Positions 29,491-38,131 of a DNA stretch of 59,286 nt are shown here, in pieces. The stretch lies in the NCBI GenBank assembly GCA_902531885.1, contig CACAFZ010000003.1:1-59286 (forward strand), written 5' to 3'. The notes beneath the pieces are model-generated. The model ran no database searches and was not told the DNA's origin. It was given only the letters and a program-made list of their open reading frames with translations. Positions within the stretch are counted from its first letter, which is position 1, and each line of letters starts with the position of its first letter. The position numbers were made by a program, and so were the translations under genes. Source of the stretch: an uncultured Pelagibacteraceae bacterium. Lineage in GTDB: Bacteria; Pseudomonadota; Alphaproteobacteria; Pelagibacterales; Pelagibacteraceae.

Positions 29491-30760
29491 CGGGTTTGTA
29501 AGGTCCATCAGGTGTTACACTAATATAATCTGCCTGATCTTTAGACATTTTTGTAAGTTTAGCACCTACTTTTTCTAAGTGTAATCTAGCTACTTTTTCA
29601 TCCAGATGTTTTGGTAAAACGTAAACTTTTTTTTCATATTTATCTGAATTATTCCATAACTCTATCTGAGCAGTTACTTGGTTAGTAAATGAAGCACTCA
29701 TTACAAAACTTGGGTGTCCAGTAGCACAACCTAAGTTAACGAGCCTTCCTTCAGCAAGTAATATTATTCTTTTCTTGCTTGGCAAAGTTATTTCATGAAC
29801 TTGTGGCTTAATTTCATCCCATTTGTAATTTTTTAATGCTTCAACTTGGATTTCATTATCAAAGTGACCGATATTACATAATATTGCTCTATCTTTCATT
29901 TCTCTCATATGATCAGCTGTCACTATGTCTTTATTTCCTGTTGCCGTAACAACTATATCTGCCTCTTTAATCATTTCGTCCATAAGTACAACTTCATAAC
30001 CTTCCATTGCAGCTTGTAAAGCACATATTGGGTCAGTTTCAGTAACCATTACTCTTGCCCCACTTTGCCTTAATGATGCAGCACTTCCTTTTCCAACATC
30101 ACCAAATCCTGCAACAATTGCAACTTTTCCTGACATCATAACATCCGTTGCTCTTTTAATTCCGTCTACTAAACTTTCTCTACAGCCATATAAGTTATCA
30201 AATTTAGACTTTGTAACTGAATCGTTAACATTAATTGCTGGAACTAATAATGTTCCTTGAGCTTCCATTTTTTTAAGAGCTAATACTCCAGTTGTTGTTT
30301 CTTCAGATAGTCCCTTAATATCTTTTAATAAATCTTTATAATCTTTGTGCATAAGTGCAGTTAAATCACCACCATCATCAAGAATCATATTTGGTTTCCA
30401 ATCCTTTTTACCTTCAATAGTTTGCTTCACACACCACCAATATTCCTCTTCTGTTTCACCTTTCCATGCAAATACAGGTATGCCTACTTTTGCGATTGCT
30501 GCAGCAGCATGGTCTTGTGTAGAAAAAATATTGCATGAAGACCATCTTACCTCTGCCCCTAAATCAACTAAAGTTTCTATTAAAACTGCTGTTTGAATAG
30601 TCATATGCAAACATCCAAGAATTCTAGCTCCTTTAAGGGGATGTTTACCTTTATACTCTTTTCGTAACGCCATTAATCCCGGCATTTCTGTTTCTGCCAA
30701 TGAAATTTCTTTTCTTCCAAATTCTGCTAGGTTTATGTCTTTTACTTTATAATCGTTCAT
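29474..30760 (-). CDS. ahcY: S-adenosylhomocysteine hydrolase
   Basis: AhcY splits SAH, the product of SAM-dependent methylation, into homocysteine and adenosine. The 428-residue protein has the NAD-binding [20 protein letters not shown] stretch, the substrate motifs [13 protein letters not shown] and [15 protein letters not shown], and the C-terminal KPDAYRY tail, which completes the neighbouring NAD site. Length is slightly below the 460-470 of many bacterial enzymes. It lies 49 bases after chvG; the chvI-chvG-ahcY order is a shortened version of the rhizobial chvI-chvG-hprK-pts-ahcY cluster. Confidence 0.97.
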   Translation of the reverse strand: MNDYKVKDINLAEFGRKEISLAETEMPGLMALRKEYKGKHPLKGARILGCLHMTIQTAVLIETLVDLGAEVRWSSCNIFSTQDHAAAAIAKVGIPVFAWKGETEEEYWWCVKQTIEGKKDWKPNMILDDGGDLTALMHKDYKDLLKDIKGLSEETTTGVLALKKMEAQGTLLVPAINVNDSVTKSKFDNLYGCRESLVDGIKRATDVMMSGKVAIVAGFGDVGKGSAASLRQSGARVMVTETDPICALQAAMEGYEVVLMDEMIKEADIVVTATGNKDIVTADHMREMKDRAILCNIGHFDNEIQVEALKNYKWDEIKPQVHEITLPSKKRIILLAEGRLVNLGCATGHPSFVMSASFTNQVTAQIELWNNSDKYEKKVYVLPKHLDEKVARLHLEKVGAKLTKMSKDQADYISVTPDGPYKPDAYRY

Positions 30761-30809
30761 GAGCGTGTGCTTCTAACAATTTTATTGAATATAATCAATT
30801 AAATTTTTT

Positions 30810-32345
30810 TTAATTATTTGGAAAAATAATTTCAATTTTTGCCCCTTTATCTTTATTATTTGAGGCAAAAATTTTTCCATTATGAAGCTCAACTAAGTTT
30901 TTTACAATATTTAAACCTAATCCTGAGTGCTGTCCAAACTTTTCAGGTCTATTACTATAAAATCTTTCAAATATTTTTTCTGTCTCATTCTCTTTAAAAC
31001 CTTCACCCTCATCTATTACCTTTAATATTATTCTTCCTTCTTTATCTTTATTTATATTAACTTCTATACTTTGATTATCTTTGCTGAATGAAATCGAGTT
31101 TTCTAAAAGGTTCGCAATAATTTGTTCTATTCTATTTTCAATTCCTAAAATTTGGTATTTTTTTGACCCATTTACTTTGAGTTTAATATTGATCCCTCTT
31201 TTAGAATTGTAAATATTATTGAAATCATCAACAACAGAATTTGTTATTAAACTTAAATCAATTTTTTGCATTTTTTCTGAAGTCATAGCGGCTTCATCTT
31301 TCAAAATTTGAGAATAATCAGTTATTAATCTTTCTATTCTTTCTACATCGTGGGACACAATTTTAACTAATTTTTCTCTTTGTTCTTGATTATTAGTTTC
31401 AGAAATTATTTCAGAGGCGCTTTTTAAAGATGCTAAGGGATTTCTAATCTCATGAACTAAATCAGTAGAAAAATTTTTAGTTCTATTTATTCTTTTATGC
31501 AGTTCGTTGGTCATTTCTTCTAAAGAATTTGATAAAATGCCAATTTCATCATTTCTATTTTTGCTAATAGCAATATTTATGTTATTTTTTTTCTTATTTT
31601 TCATCAATTCTGTGTAATTAACAAGATTTCTTATAGGCTTTAAAAAATATCTATTTAAAACAAAAGAAAAAATTAAAATTACAATCACTACAAAAAAAGC
31701 AGTTCTAATAATAAAAATTTTCCTTTCATCTATTGCTGCTTTGATATCATTGGCATTTTCAGTTATTGCCAAAAATCCTATATTCTCTTTTTCATCAAAT
31801 ACACTTTTAATTGTTGTAAGTAAAAATTGATTATAATTATCTTGTGTAAAAGTATAGGGTTTGCCAAAGTTGGAAGAGTTAACATAATTATTTAAAGTAT
31901 CTTCTAAAGATTTGTTATCTATTTTACTAACGCTTAAATTTTGATCTTCATTTTTTTTGTCCAAATCTTCACTCAGTACATTCATTTCAATTATTTCTAA
32001 TCTTTTTTGAAATGATCTTGGGTCTAAATCTAAAGTATTTGTGTCTCCAATTAAATTAAGCTCATTGTCAAAAATTATAACTCTATCTATGCTTTGAAAA
32101 AGGAATCTAGTAGAATATAAAAATTTCCTAATATCTTTCTCATTAAACTTAACTTTTAATCTTTTTATATGATCAATAGTATTTTCCATAATCTGGATAT
32201 GATTGGAAGTTTTTTTATTAATTAAGCTTGGCTGAATTGAATTAAGATAGAATATTGTAATAAGACCAATAATTGAAAAAATTACTAGATTTATAAACAA
32301 AAATTTTTTTAATATTGATAAGTCTTTTATTAATTTATTTAGCAT
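30810..32345 (-). CDS. chvG: Sensor histidine kinase, ChvG/ExoS-like
   Basis: A 511-residue membrane kinase. TM1 lies at about 15-35, a periplasmic sensor domain at about 36-210, TM2 at 212-232, then a HAMP region. The dimerisation H-box STDLVHEIRNPLASL carries His298. The N-box is ANLLENSISFSK, and DEGEGF and HSGLGLNIVKNL form the ATP lid. ChvG kinases respond to acid/envelope stress in Alphaproteobacteria. The partner response-regulator gene is directly upstream (1-base overlap). Identification as ChvG rests on the ChvI-like partner, the H-box context and the ahcY neighbour. Confidence 0.88.
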   Translation of the reverse strand: MLNKLIKDLSILKKFLFINLVIFSIIGLITIFYLNSIQPSLINKKTSNHIQIMENTIDHIKRLKVKFNEKDIRKFLYSTRFLFQSIDRVIIFDNELNLIGDTNTLDLDPRSFQKRLEIIEMNVLSEDLDKKNEDQNLSVSKIDNKSLEDTLNNYVNSSNFGKPYTFTQDNYNQFLLTTIKSVFDEKENIGFLAITENANDIKAAIDERKIFIIRTAFFVVIVILIFSFVLNRYFLKPIRNLVNYTELMKNKKKNNINIAISKNRNDEIGILSNSLEEMTNELHKRINRTKNFSTDLVHEIRNPLASLKSASEIISETNNQEQREKLVKIVSHDVERIERLITDYSQILKDEAAMTSEKMQKIDLSLITNSVVDDFNNIYNSKRGINIKLKVNGSKKYQILGIENRIEQIIANLLENSISFSKDNQSIEVNINKDKEGRIILKVIDEGEGFKENETEKIFERFYSNRPEKFGQHSGLGLNIVKNLVELHNGKIFASNNKDKGAKIEIIFPNN

Positions 32346-33049
32346 TAACTAATATTCCAACGATAACCGCTACCATATCTTGTTTCAATCGCAGAAAAGT
32401 TATTATCTACTTTTTTAAATTTTTTTCTTATCCTTTTTACATGACTATCTATAGTTCGATCTTCAATATCAGTATCTTCTCTGTATGCTATATCCATTAA
32501 TTGTGATCTTTCTTTAATAATTCCTGGCCTTTTTGCCAGTTCCTGTACTATTAGAAACTCAGTTGTCGTAAGTTTATCTGGAAGAGCTTTTCCATCCCAT
32601 TCACACTCTAATTGTGAAGGGTCCAATTTTAATTTTCCATGTGAAATAATATTTTTTGAATCTTCAATATTGTTTTTTAAATCTTTTTTTCTTAATTGAA
32701 CTCTTATTCTCTCAATTAATACTTTTATAGAAAAGCCTCCTGATTTTTTTACAAAGTCATCTGCGCCTAATTTGAGACCCAGTAATTCATCAACCTCTTC
32801 ATCCTTTGATGTTAAAAATATTACCGGCATAGAAGTTTTTTTTCTTAATTTTTTTAAAAGCTCTTCTCCATCCATCTTTGGCATTTTGATATCTATAATG
32901 GCAAGATCTGGTGGCATACGAGTCAGTCCAACTAATGCACTTTCTCCATCCACATAAGTTTGAACTTTAAACCCCTCTTTTTCTAAAGCTATACTTATGC
33001 TTGTAAGAATATTTCTATCATCATCAATTAGTGCAATGGTTTCTTTCAT
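32345..33049 (-). CDS. chvI: Response regulator ChvI-like (OmpR/PhoB family)
   Basis: A 234-residue regulator with a receiver domain (1-120) and winged-helix DNA-binding domain (about 135-232). ALIDDDRNILTSISIALEKE at the start is strongly ChvI-like. Phosphoacceptor Asp53 (IIDIKMPKMDG), Thr80 and Lys101/102 are present. The normal Lys-Pro before alpha5 is replaced by Lys-Ser-Gly-Gly (KKSGGFS, 101-107), with two extra residues compared with typical ChvI. The DNA-binding half has TTTEFLIVQELAKRPG and DSHVKRIRKKF. It is first in the minus-strand unit chvI-chvG-ahcY. Confidence 0.9.
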   Translation of the reverse strand: MKETIALIDDDRNILTSISIALEKEGFKVQTYVDGESALVGLTRMPPDLAIIDIKMPKMDGEELLKKLRKKTSMPVIFLTSKDEEVDELLGLKLGADDFVKKSGGFSIKVLIERIRVQLRKKDLKNNIEDSKNIISHGKLKLDPSQLECEWDGKALPDKLTTTEFLIVQELAKRPGIIKERSQLMDIAYREDTDIEDRTIDSHVKRIRKKFKKVDNNFSAIETRYGSGYRWNIS

Positions 33050-33061
33050 GTACCAAATTGA

Positions 33062-33090
33062 AAATACTAAATTGTTTTAATTTGAGCAAT
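33062..33090 (-). promoter_or_regulatory. Candidate sigma70 promoter for chvI
   Basis: On the minus strand TTGCTC (33085-33090) is followed after exactly 17 bases by TATTTT (33062-33067), just ahead of the chvI ATG at 33049. It lies in the 55-base gap between the polA stop and chvI. Matches to consensus are 4/6 and 4/6 in very AT-rich DNA, so it is only a candidate. Confidence 0.35.
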
Positions 33091-33104
33091 AGATGACTTA
33101 AAGT

Positions 33105-35876
33105 TTAATGAAGAAGGCCCCAATTATCTCCAATATTAACATCTACTAGTAAAGGAATCGAAAAAGAGTGGGTTTCACTGTCTTTAACGCTAGTCATTTC
33201 GTCTCTAATGATTTTACTCATTTTGTGAGCGTTATCCTTTAAAACTTCAAATATTAATTCATCATGAATTTGTAATAACATCTTACAATTAGATGTATTT
33301 TCATTTTGGAGTCTATTATTGAGTCTTATCATTGCAAGTCTCATAATTTCTGATGCAGATCCTTGTATTGGAGCATTAATTGCAGCTCTTTCTTGAAAGT
33401 TTCTAATGTTGAAATTTTTATCGTTGATTCCTTTTAAGTGTGTTCTTCGTCCAAATATATTATTTACAAATCCAGTTTTTCTACAAAAACTAATTGTTGA
33501 ATTCATATATGCTTTAATTTCAGGAAATTTTAAAAAATATGAATTTAAAAATTCTTCAGCCTCTGTATTTGAAACTCCTATTTGTTTTGCTAAGCCATAC
33601 TGTGATATGCCATAAATTATTCCAAAATTAATTGCTTTTGCTTTTCGTCTCATGTCAGAATTTATTTTTTTAATACCTGTATTAAATACCTGGCTTGCAG
33701 TCAAAGAATGAATATCATCATTATTTCTAATTGCTTTTTTTAATTCTTTCACATCTGCAAGATCTGCTAATATTCTCATTTCTATTTGGTTATAATCTGC
33801 AGAAATTAATGTATAACCTTTTTCAGCTATAAAAGATTTTCTAATATCTTTTCCATTCTCAGTTTTTATTGGAATGTTTTGCAAATTTGGATCGCTAGAT
33901 GCTAATCGACCAGTCGTTGTTGCGGCAAGTAAAAAAGAAGTATGAATTCTATTAGTTTTAGGATTAATATGTTCTGGTAATGAATCAGAATATGTATTTT
34001 TTAGTTTTGTTAATTGCCTCCAATCTAAAACTAACTTTGGAAATTTGTGCCCTTTAAATGCTAAATCTTCTAATACTGCTGCACTAGTAGCAAAACTTCC
34101 TTTTTTTGTTTTTTTCTGAGCTGAAATTTTTAATTCATTATAGATTATTTCACCAAGCTGTTTGGTAGATGCAATATTAAACTCTTTTTTAGATAATTTG
34201 AAAATTTTATCTTCTAAAGTTTTTATCTTTTCATCAAGTTTTATTGAAAGTTTTTTCAAAGAAGATGTGTCAAGTTTAACTCCATTAATTTCCATAATTG
34301 CTAAAATTTTTATTAAAGGTTTTTCAAAAACTTCATAAATATTGGTTAATTTTTCAGATTTTAAATTTTTTTTAAAAATTTTATATAGTCTAAAGGTGAT
34401 ATCTGCATCTTCAGCAGCATAATCTTTTGCATCCATTATATTTACCTCGCTGAAATTAATTTCTTTTTTCCCTGTCCCAACTAATTCCTTAAAAGCAATC
34501 GGCTTATGATCTAAATGCAGAATAGACAGTGTATCCATATTGTGCCTATTTTTCCCAGCATCTAAAACATATGACATTAACATTGTATCTTCCATTGGGT
34601 TAACGTCGATCCCCCTGTGAAAGAAAATAATATAATCAAACTTAATATTTTGACCAATTTTTTTTATACTTTTATCTTCTAAAATTGGTTTTAGTTTTTT
34701 TAATACAATTGTTTCATTTATATTTTCTCCTTTTTTATGACCTATAGGAATATAAACTGCCTTGCCTATTTTTGTTGATAAAGATATACCAACTAATTTT
34801 GCCTGATGGGGATCCAATGACGTTGTTTCTGTGTCTATGGCTAATTCACCAAGCTCTTCGGCTTCGGTTAACCATTTATCAATTTCACTTTCTGATTTTA
34901 TTATTTCATAATTTTTTTTTGAAATTTTTTCATCAATTTGATCCTTTGTGATTTTTTTATCTTTTGGAAATGAGATTTCACCATATTTTGATATTACAGA
35001 GCTCAATAATCTATTAAATTCCATCTCCCTTAAAAAATTATAAAGTTTCTCCCTATTGATTTCATTTAATTTAAATTCATCTAAATTATTTTTAACTGGA
35101 ACATCTTTTTTTAAAGTTACTAATTCTTTACTTATTAATGCTTTTTTTTTATTTTCAATTAATGTTTCACGTCTTTTGTTTTGTTTTATCTGGCTAGCAT
35201 TTTTTAATAAATTTTCTAAATCTCCATAAGTATTTATTAACTCTGCTGCAGTTTTTACTCCAATTCCAGGAACTCCAGGGACGTTGTCGCTACTATCCCC
35301 TGCTAATGACTGCACATCTATTACTTGCTCTGGTTTAACACCAAATTTTTTGTAAATATCATTTTTATCTATAAACTTACTTTTCATTGGGTCAAATATA
35401 CGAACATTTTTTTTATAAAGTTGCATTAAATCTTTATCAGACGAAACAATTGTAACCTGTGCGCCTTCTTTTAATATTTGATCTGAATAGGTAGCTATCA
35501 AATCATCTGCTTCGTAATTTAAAAGTTCAACTGATGGAAGATTAAATGCATTTACAGATTTTCTTATATATTCAAATTGGGGAATTAAATCTTCAGGTGC
35601 TTCAGATCTATTTGCTTTGTAATCTGAGTAAATTTCGTTTCTAAAATTTTTTCTCGCTGAATCAAAGATTACTACAAAGTGGGTTGGTTTGCTGTCGTTT
35701 TGCTCTGATGTAGCATCTTGCAATAACTTAAAAAGCATATTGCAAAAACCACTTACTGCTCCGGTAGGCATTCCATCACTTTTTCTTGTAAGAGGTGGTA
35801 ATGCATAATAGGCTCTAAAGATATAACCTGAGCCGTCTATAAGATAATAATGGTCACTTTTTTTTATTTTATTCAT
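33105..35876 (-). CDS. polA: DNA polymerase I
   Basis: A full-length polymerase of about 923 residues from the ATG at 35876, which gives the normal start before YYLIDGSGYIFRAYYALPPL; a TTG eight codons upstream is less likely. Three domains are present: the 5' nuclease (about 1-300, with SSDKDLMQL and GVPGIGVKTAAEL), the 3'-5' exonuclease (LAIDTETTSLD, NIKFDYIIF, YAAEDADITFRL), and the polymerase (SADYNQIEMRILADL, MRRKAKAINFGIIYG, QIHDELIFEV). The exonuclease acidic residues look intact, so proofreading should be active. It repairs gaps and removes Okazaki primers. It is divergent from the ABC ATPase gene. Confidence 0.96.
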   Translation of the reverse strand: MNKIKKSDHYYLIDGSGYIFRAYYALPPLTRKSDGMPTGAVSGFCNMLFKLLQDATSEQNDSKPTHFVVIFDSARKNFRNEIYSDYKANRSEAPEDLIPQFEYIRKSVNAFNLPSVELLNYEADDLIATYSDQILKEGAQVTIVSSDKDLMQLYKKNVRIFDPMKSKFIDKNDIYKKFGVKPEQVIDVQSLAGDSSDNVPGVPGIGVKTAAELINTYGDLENLLKNASQIKQNKRRETLIENKKKALISKELVTLKKDVPVKNNLDEFKLNEINREKLYNFLREMEFNRLLSSVISKYGEISFPKDKKITKDQIDEKISKKNYEIIKSESEIDKWLTEAEELGELAIDTETTSLDPHQAKLVGISLSTKIGKAVYIPIGHKKGENINETIVLKKLKPILEDKSIKKIGQNIKFDYIIFFHRGIDVNPMEDTMLMSYVLDAGKNRHNMDTLSILHLDHKPIAFKELVGTGKKEINFSEVNIMDAKDYAAEDADITFRLYKIFKKNLKSEKLTNIYEVFEKPLIKILAIMEINGVKLDTSSLKKLSIKLDEKIKTLEDKIFKLSKKEFNIASTKQLGEIIYNELKISAQKKTKKGSFATSAAVLEDLAFKGHKFPKLVLDWRQLTKLKNTYSDSLPEHINPKTNRIHTSFLLAATTTGRLASSDPNLQNIPIKTENGKDIRKSFIAEKGYTLISADYNQIEMRILADLADVKELKKAIRNNDDIHSLTASQVFNTGIKKINSDMRRKAKAINFGIIYGISQYGLAKQIGVSNTEAEEFLNSYFLKFPEIKAYMNSTISFCRKTGFVNNIFGRRTHLKGINDKNFNIRNFQERAAINAPIQGSASEIMRLAMIRLNNRLQNENTSNCKMLLQIHDELIFEVLKDNAHKMSKIIRDEMTSVKDSETHSFSIPLLVDVNIGDNWGLLH

Positions 35877-35925
35877 ATAAATTAAATATCTTAATTTCAA
35901 CGAATGTTATAAATGTAAACTCCAT

Positions 35926-36855
35926 ATGAGTAAAAAAAATGTTTTACATGTTAAAAATTTAAATAAAATTTATTCCAAAAATAGCAATAAATCTATTCAT
36001 GCCTTAAATAATTTAAACTTAGAGGTGAAAGAAGGTGAAATATTTGGTCTACTGGGCCCCAATGGAGCTGGAAAAAGCACTTTTATAAATATTCTATCTG
36101 GACTAGTTAAAAAGTCTTCTGGAGAAGTAAATGTTTGGGGATTTGATTTAGATAAAAATCCAAGACAAGTAAAGGCATCACTGGGTATAGTTCCTCAAGA
36201 GGTTAATCTTGATCCATTTTTTAATCCAAAAAAATTGTTAGAATTACATGCAGGTTTTTATGGAGTAAAAAAAAATCAAAGAATTACTGAAATCATTTTA
36301 AAACTTGTTTCCCTAGAAGATCAAGCAAGTAGTTATTCTAGAAATTTGTCTGGAGGAATGAAAAGAAGACTTCTTGTAGCTAAAGCATTGGTGCACCAGC
36401 CTCCAATAGTTATATTAGATGAACCTACTGCAGGCGTAGATGTAGAATTAAGAAAAAATTTGTGGGAGAATTTAAAATCACTTAATGATCAAGGAGTTAC
36501 CATTATTCTTACAACTCATTATATCCATGAAGCTCAACAAATGTGCGATAGGATAGGAATTTTAAATAAAGGTGATCTGGTAGCTTTAGATACAACAAAA
36601 AATCTTCTAGATAAAATACAAACAAAAACAGTAAGATTTGTATTAAATAATAAAGCAAATATAAAAGATAATTCATTAGATACTTTAAAAATTGTTTCAA
36701 ATAATAATAATGAACTAATTGTTTCTTATGAAAAAAATAAATTAGAAATTGAAAAAATTATAAGTTTTTTGGGTAATCAAAATGTTAAAATTAATGATAT
36801 ATCTACTGATGATGGTGATCTTGAAGATGTTTTTGTAAATTTAACAAAAAACTAG
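35926..36855 (+). CDS. ABC transporter ATP-binding protein (YadG/DrrA type)
   Basis: A 309-residue ATPase with Walker A LLGPNGAGKST, Q-loop IVPQEVNLDP, signature NLSGGMKRRLLV, Walker B VILDEPTAGVD and H-loop TTHYIHEA. A C-terminal extension of about 80 residues follows, as in the DrrA/YadG exporter ATPases that pair with an ABC-2 permease. No such permease is next to it; bioY follows 32 bases later. It is not of the CbiO/BioM type used by ECF transporters, so a role in biotin uptake is unlikely. The permease is presumably encoded elsewhere. Confidence 0.88.
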   Translation: MSKKNVLHVKNLNKIYSKNSNKSIHALNNLNLEVKEGEIFGLLGPNGAGKSTFINILSGLVKKSSGEVNVWGFDLDKNPRQVKASLGIVPQEVNLDPFFNPKKLLELHAGFYGVKKNQRITEIILKLVSLEDQASSYSRNLSGGMKRRLLVAKALVHQPPIVILDEPTAGVDVELRKNLWENLKSLNDQGVTIILTTHYIHEAQQMCDRIGILNKGDLVALDTTKNLLDKIQTKTVRFVLNNKANIKDNSLDTLKIVSNNNNELIVSYEKNKLEIEKIISFLGNQNVKINDISTDDGDLEDVFVNLTKN

Positions 36856-36887
36856 ATTAATTTTATTAAAAATGTAAAATAAAAAAT

Positions 36888-37442
36888 ATGGAAATAGTAA
36901 AATCTATAAATACTCAAAAAATTGTAAAAAAAATTAGTGTAATTATAATAGGTTCAATTATATTAACTTTGTCAGCAAAAATTAAAATTCCCTTTTATCC
37001 AGTTCCAATGACTATGCAAACTTTTGTGGTTTTGTTTTTAGGAATCAGTTTTGGCTATAAAATTGCGTTTGCTACAGTTAGTCTATATTTATTAGAAGGA
37101 ATTATAGGTTTGCCAGTATTTTCTAATTCTCCAGAAAAAGGTGTTGGCTTAATTTACTTTACAGGTCCTACTATGGGTTATTTAATTGGATTTTTATTTG
37201 CTGCTCTTTTATCTGGATATTTTGATTTTAAAAAAAATATTTTATTAATATTTTTAAAGCTAGTTTTAAGTGTTTCGGTAATTTATGTGTTTGGAATACT
37301 TTGGTTAGGTACTCTTATTGGTTGGGATAAACCTATATTTGATTTAGGGGCTAAACCTTTTTTATTAGCGGAATTGTTTAAAATACTAATTTTGACATTA
37401 ATTACAAAAAAGATTATTTTATTTAGGAGATCTTTTAGATAA
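36888..37442 (+). CDS. bioY: Biotin transporter BioY
   Basis: A 184-residue integral membrane S-component with about six hydrophobic segments. The family motif IPFYPVPMTMQTFVVLFLG (residues 33-51) and the GPTMGYLIGFLFAALLSGY stretch (about 93-111) identify BioY. It captures biotin at the inner membrane, either with a shared ECF energising module or alone. No bioM/bioN is in the window. The 3' end overlaps the convergent regA by 24 bases. Its presence suggests reliance on external biotin, which is inference. Confidence 0.92.
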   Translation: MEIVKSINTQKIVKKISVIIIGSIILTLSAKIKIPFYPVPMTMQTFVVLFLGISFGYKIAFATVSLYLLEGIIGLPVFSNSPEKGVGLIYFTGPTMGYLIGFLFAALLSGYFDFKKNILLIFLKLVLSVSVIYVFGILWLGTLIGWDKPIFDLGAKPFLLAELFKILILTLITKKIILFRRSFR

Positions 37443-37976
37443 AATTCTTTGCAAAGTTCTTCTGTGCATTTTTAGCCTTCTAGCTGTTTCTGAGACATTT
37501 CTGTTACAAAGTTCAAAAACGCGATGAATATGTTCCCACTTTACTCTGTCTGCAGACATTGGATTTTCAGGAGGCTCAGCTTTTTTATTTGGGTCTGCTA
37601 ATAGTGCTCTTTCAACATCGTCTGCATCTGCTGGTTTAGAAAGATAATCTAAAGCTCCTTGCTTTATCGCTGACACAGCGGTGGGTATATTTCCATATCC
37701 AGTAAGCATTATAACTCTACTATTTGGGTTGGATTTTTGAATTTCTTTTACAACTTCAATGCCATTACCGTCATTTAATCTTAAATCAACTACCCCAAAT
37801 GCAGGCTTCTCTATATTGGCAACAGTAATACCTTTTTTTACACTCTCTGCCTGTAAAACCAAAAATCCTTTTTTTTCCATGGCTCTAGACAATCTTTCTC
37901 TAAAAGGATTATCATCATCAACTATGAGTAGTGATTTTCCACTAAAATCTGCCAAATTTCTATTATTTTCTCTCAT
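37419..37976 (-). CDS. regA: Response regulator RegA/PrrA/ActR family
   Basis: A 185-residue regulator with a receiver domain (phosphoacceptor Asp64 in GVVDLRLNDGNG, MLTGYGNIPTAVSAIKQGA, Lys-Pro in YLSKPAD) and a short Fis-type helix-turn-helix at the end (NVSETARRLKMHRRTLQRIL). The HTH sequence is almost invariant in RegA homologues. Its kinase gene regB is about 23 kb away, unlike the adjacent regB/regA of purple bacteria. It should control energy/redox genes. It is divergent from the polyamine operon with 155 bases between. Confidence 0.93.
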   Translation of the reverse strand: MRENNRNLADFSGKSLLIVDDDNPFRERLSRAMEKKGFLVLQAESVKKGITVANIEKPAFGVVDLRLNDGNGIEVVKEIQKSNPNSRVIMLTGYGNIPTAVSAIKQGALDYLSKPADADDVERALLADPNKKAEPPENPMSADRVKWEHIHRVFELCNRNVSETARRLKMHRRTLQRILSKRSPK

Positions 37977-38070
37977 TCAATCTAACTGTATATATGTTCA
38001 GAAGTTATTAATTCAATAGATTATTTTCTTTACATTAAGAGATATTTTCCTTAAATCCTGAAATTATAAG

Positions 38071-38131
38071 AAATTTGCATATTTATTATACAAATTTTTT
38101 TTTATAAATTTTTTTTGCAACGAGGGGCTAA
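38071..38131 (+). promoter_or_regulatory. Structured leader of the polyamine operon (hairpin plus T tract, then SD)
   Basis: A perfect 7-base inverted repeat, AAATTTG (38071-38077) and CAAATTT (38091-38097) with a 13-base loop, is followed directly by T residues to 38103, an intrinsic-terminator shape. A second T run precedes a GC-rich island GCAACGAGGGGC (38117-38128) with the Shine-Dalgarno GAGGGG 4 bases before the ATG. The arrangement could act as an attenuator. A conserved speF RNA motif is known upstream of alphaproteobacterial ornithine decarboxylases, but I cannot verify a match by eye. Confidence 0.45.

Noticed and set aside
30761..30809. SAH or SAM riboswitch upstream of ahcY
   Set aside because: Only 49 bases separate it from chvG, and none of the conserved aptamer strings is present; only a weak ATTGA/TCAAT inverted repeat is seen.
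37994..38011. Five-codon ATG frame in the decarboxylase leader as a regulatory leader peptide
   Set aside because: Too short, no ribosome binding site and no informative codon series.
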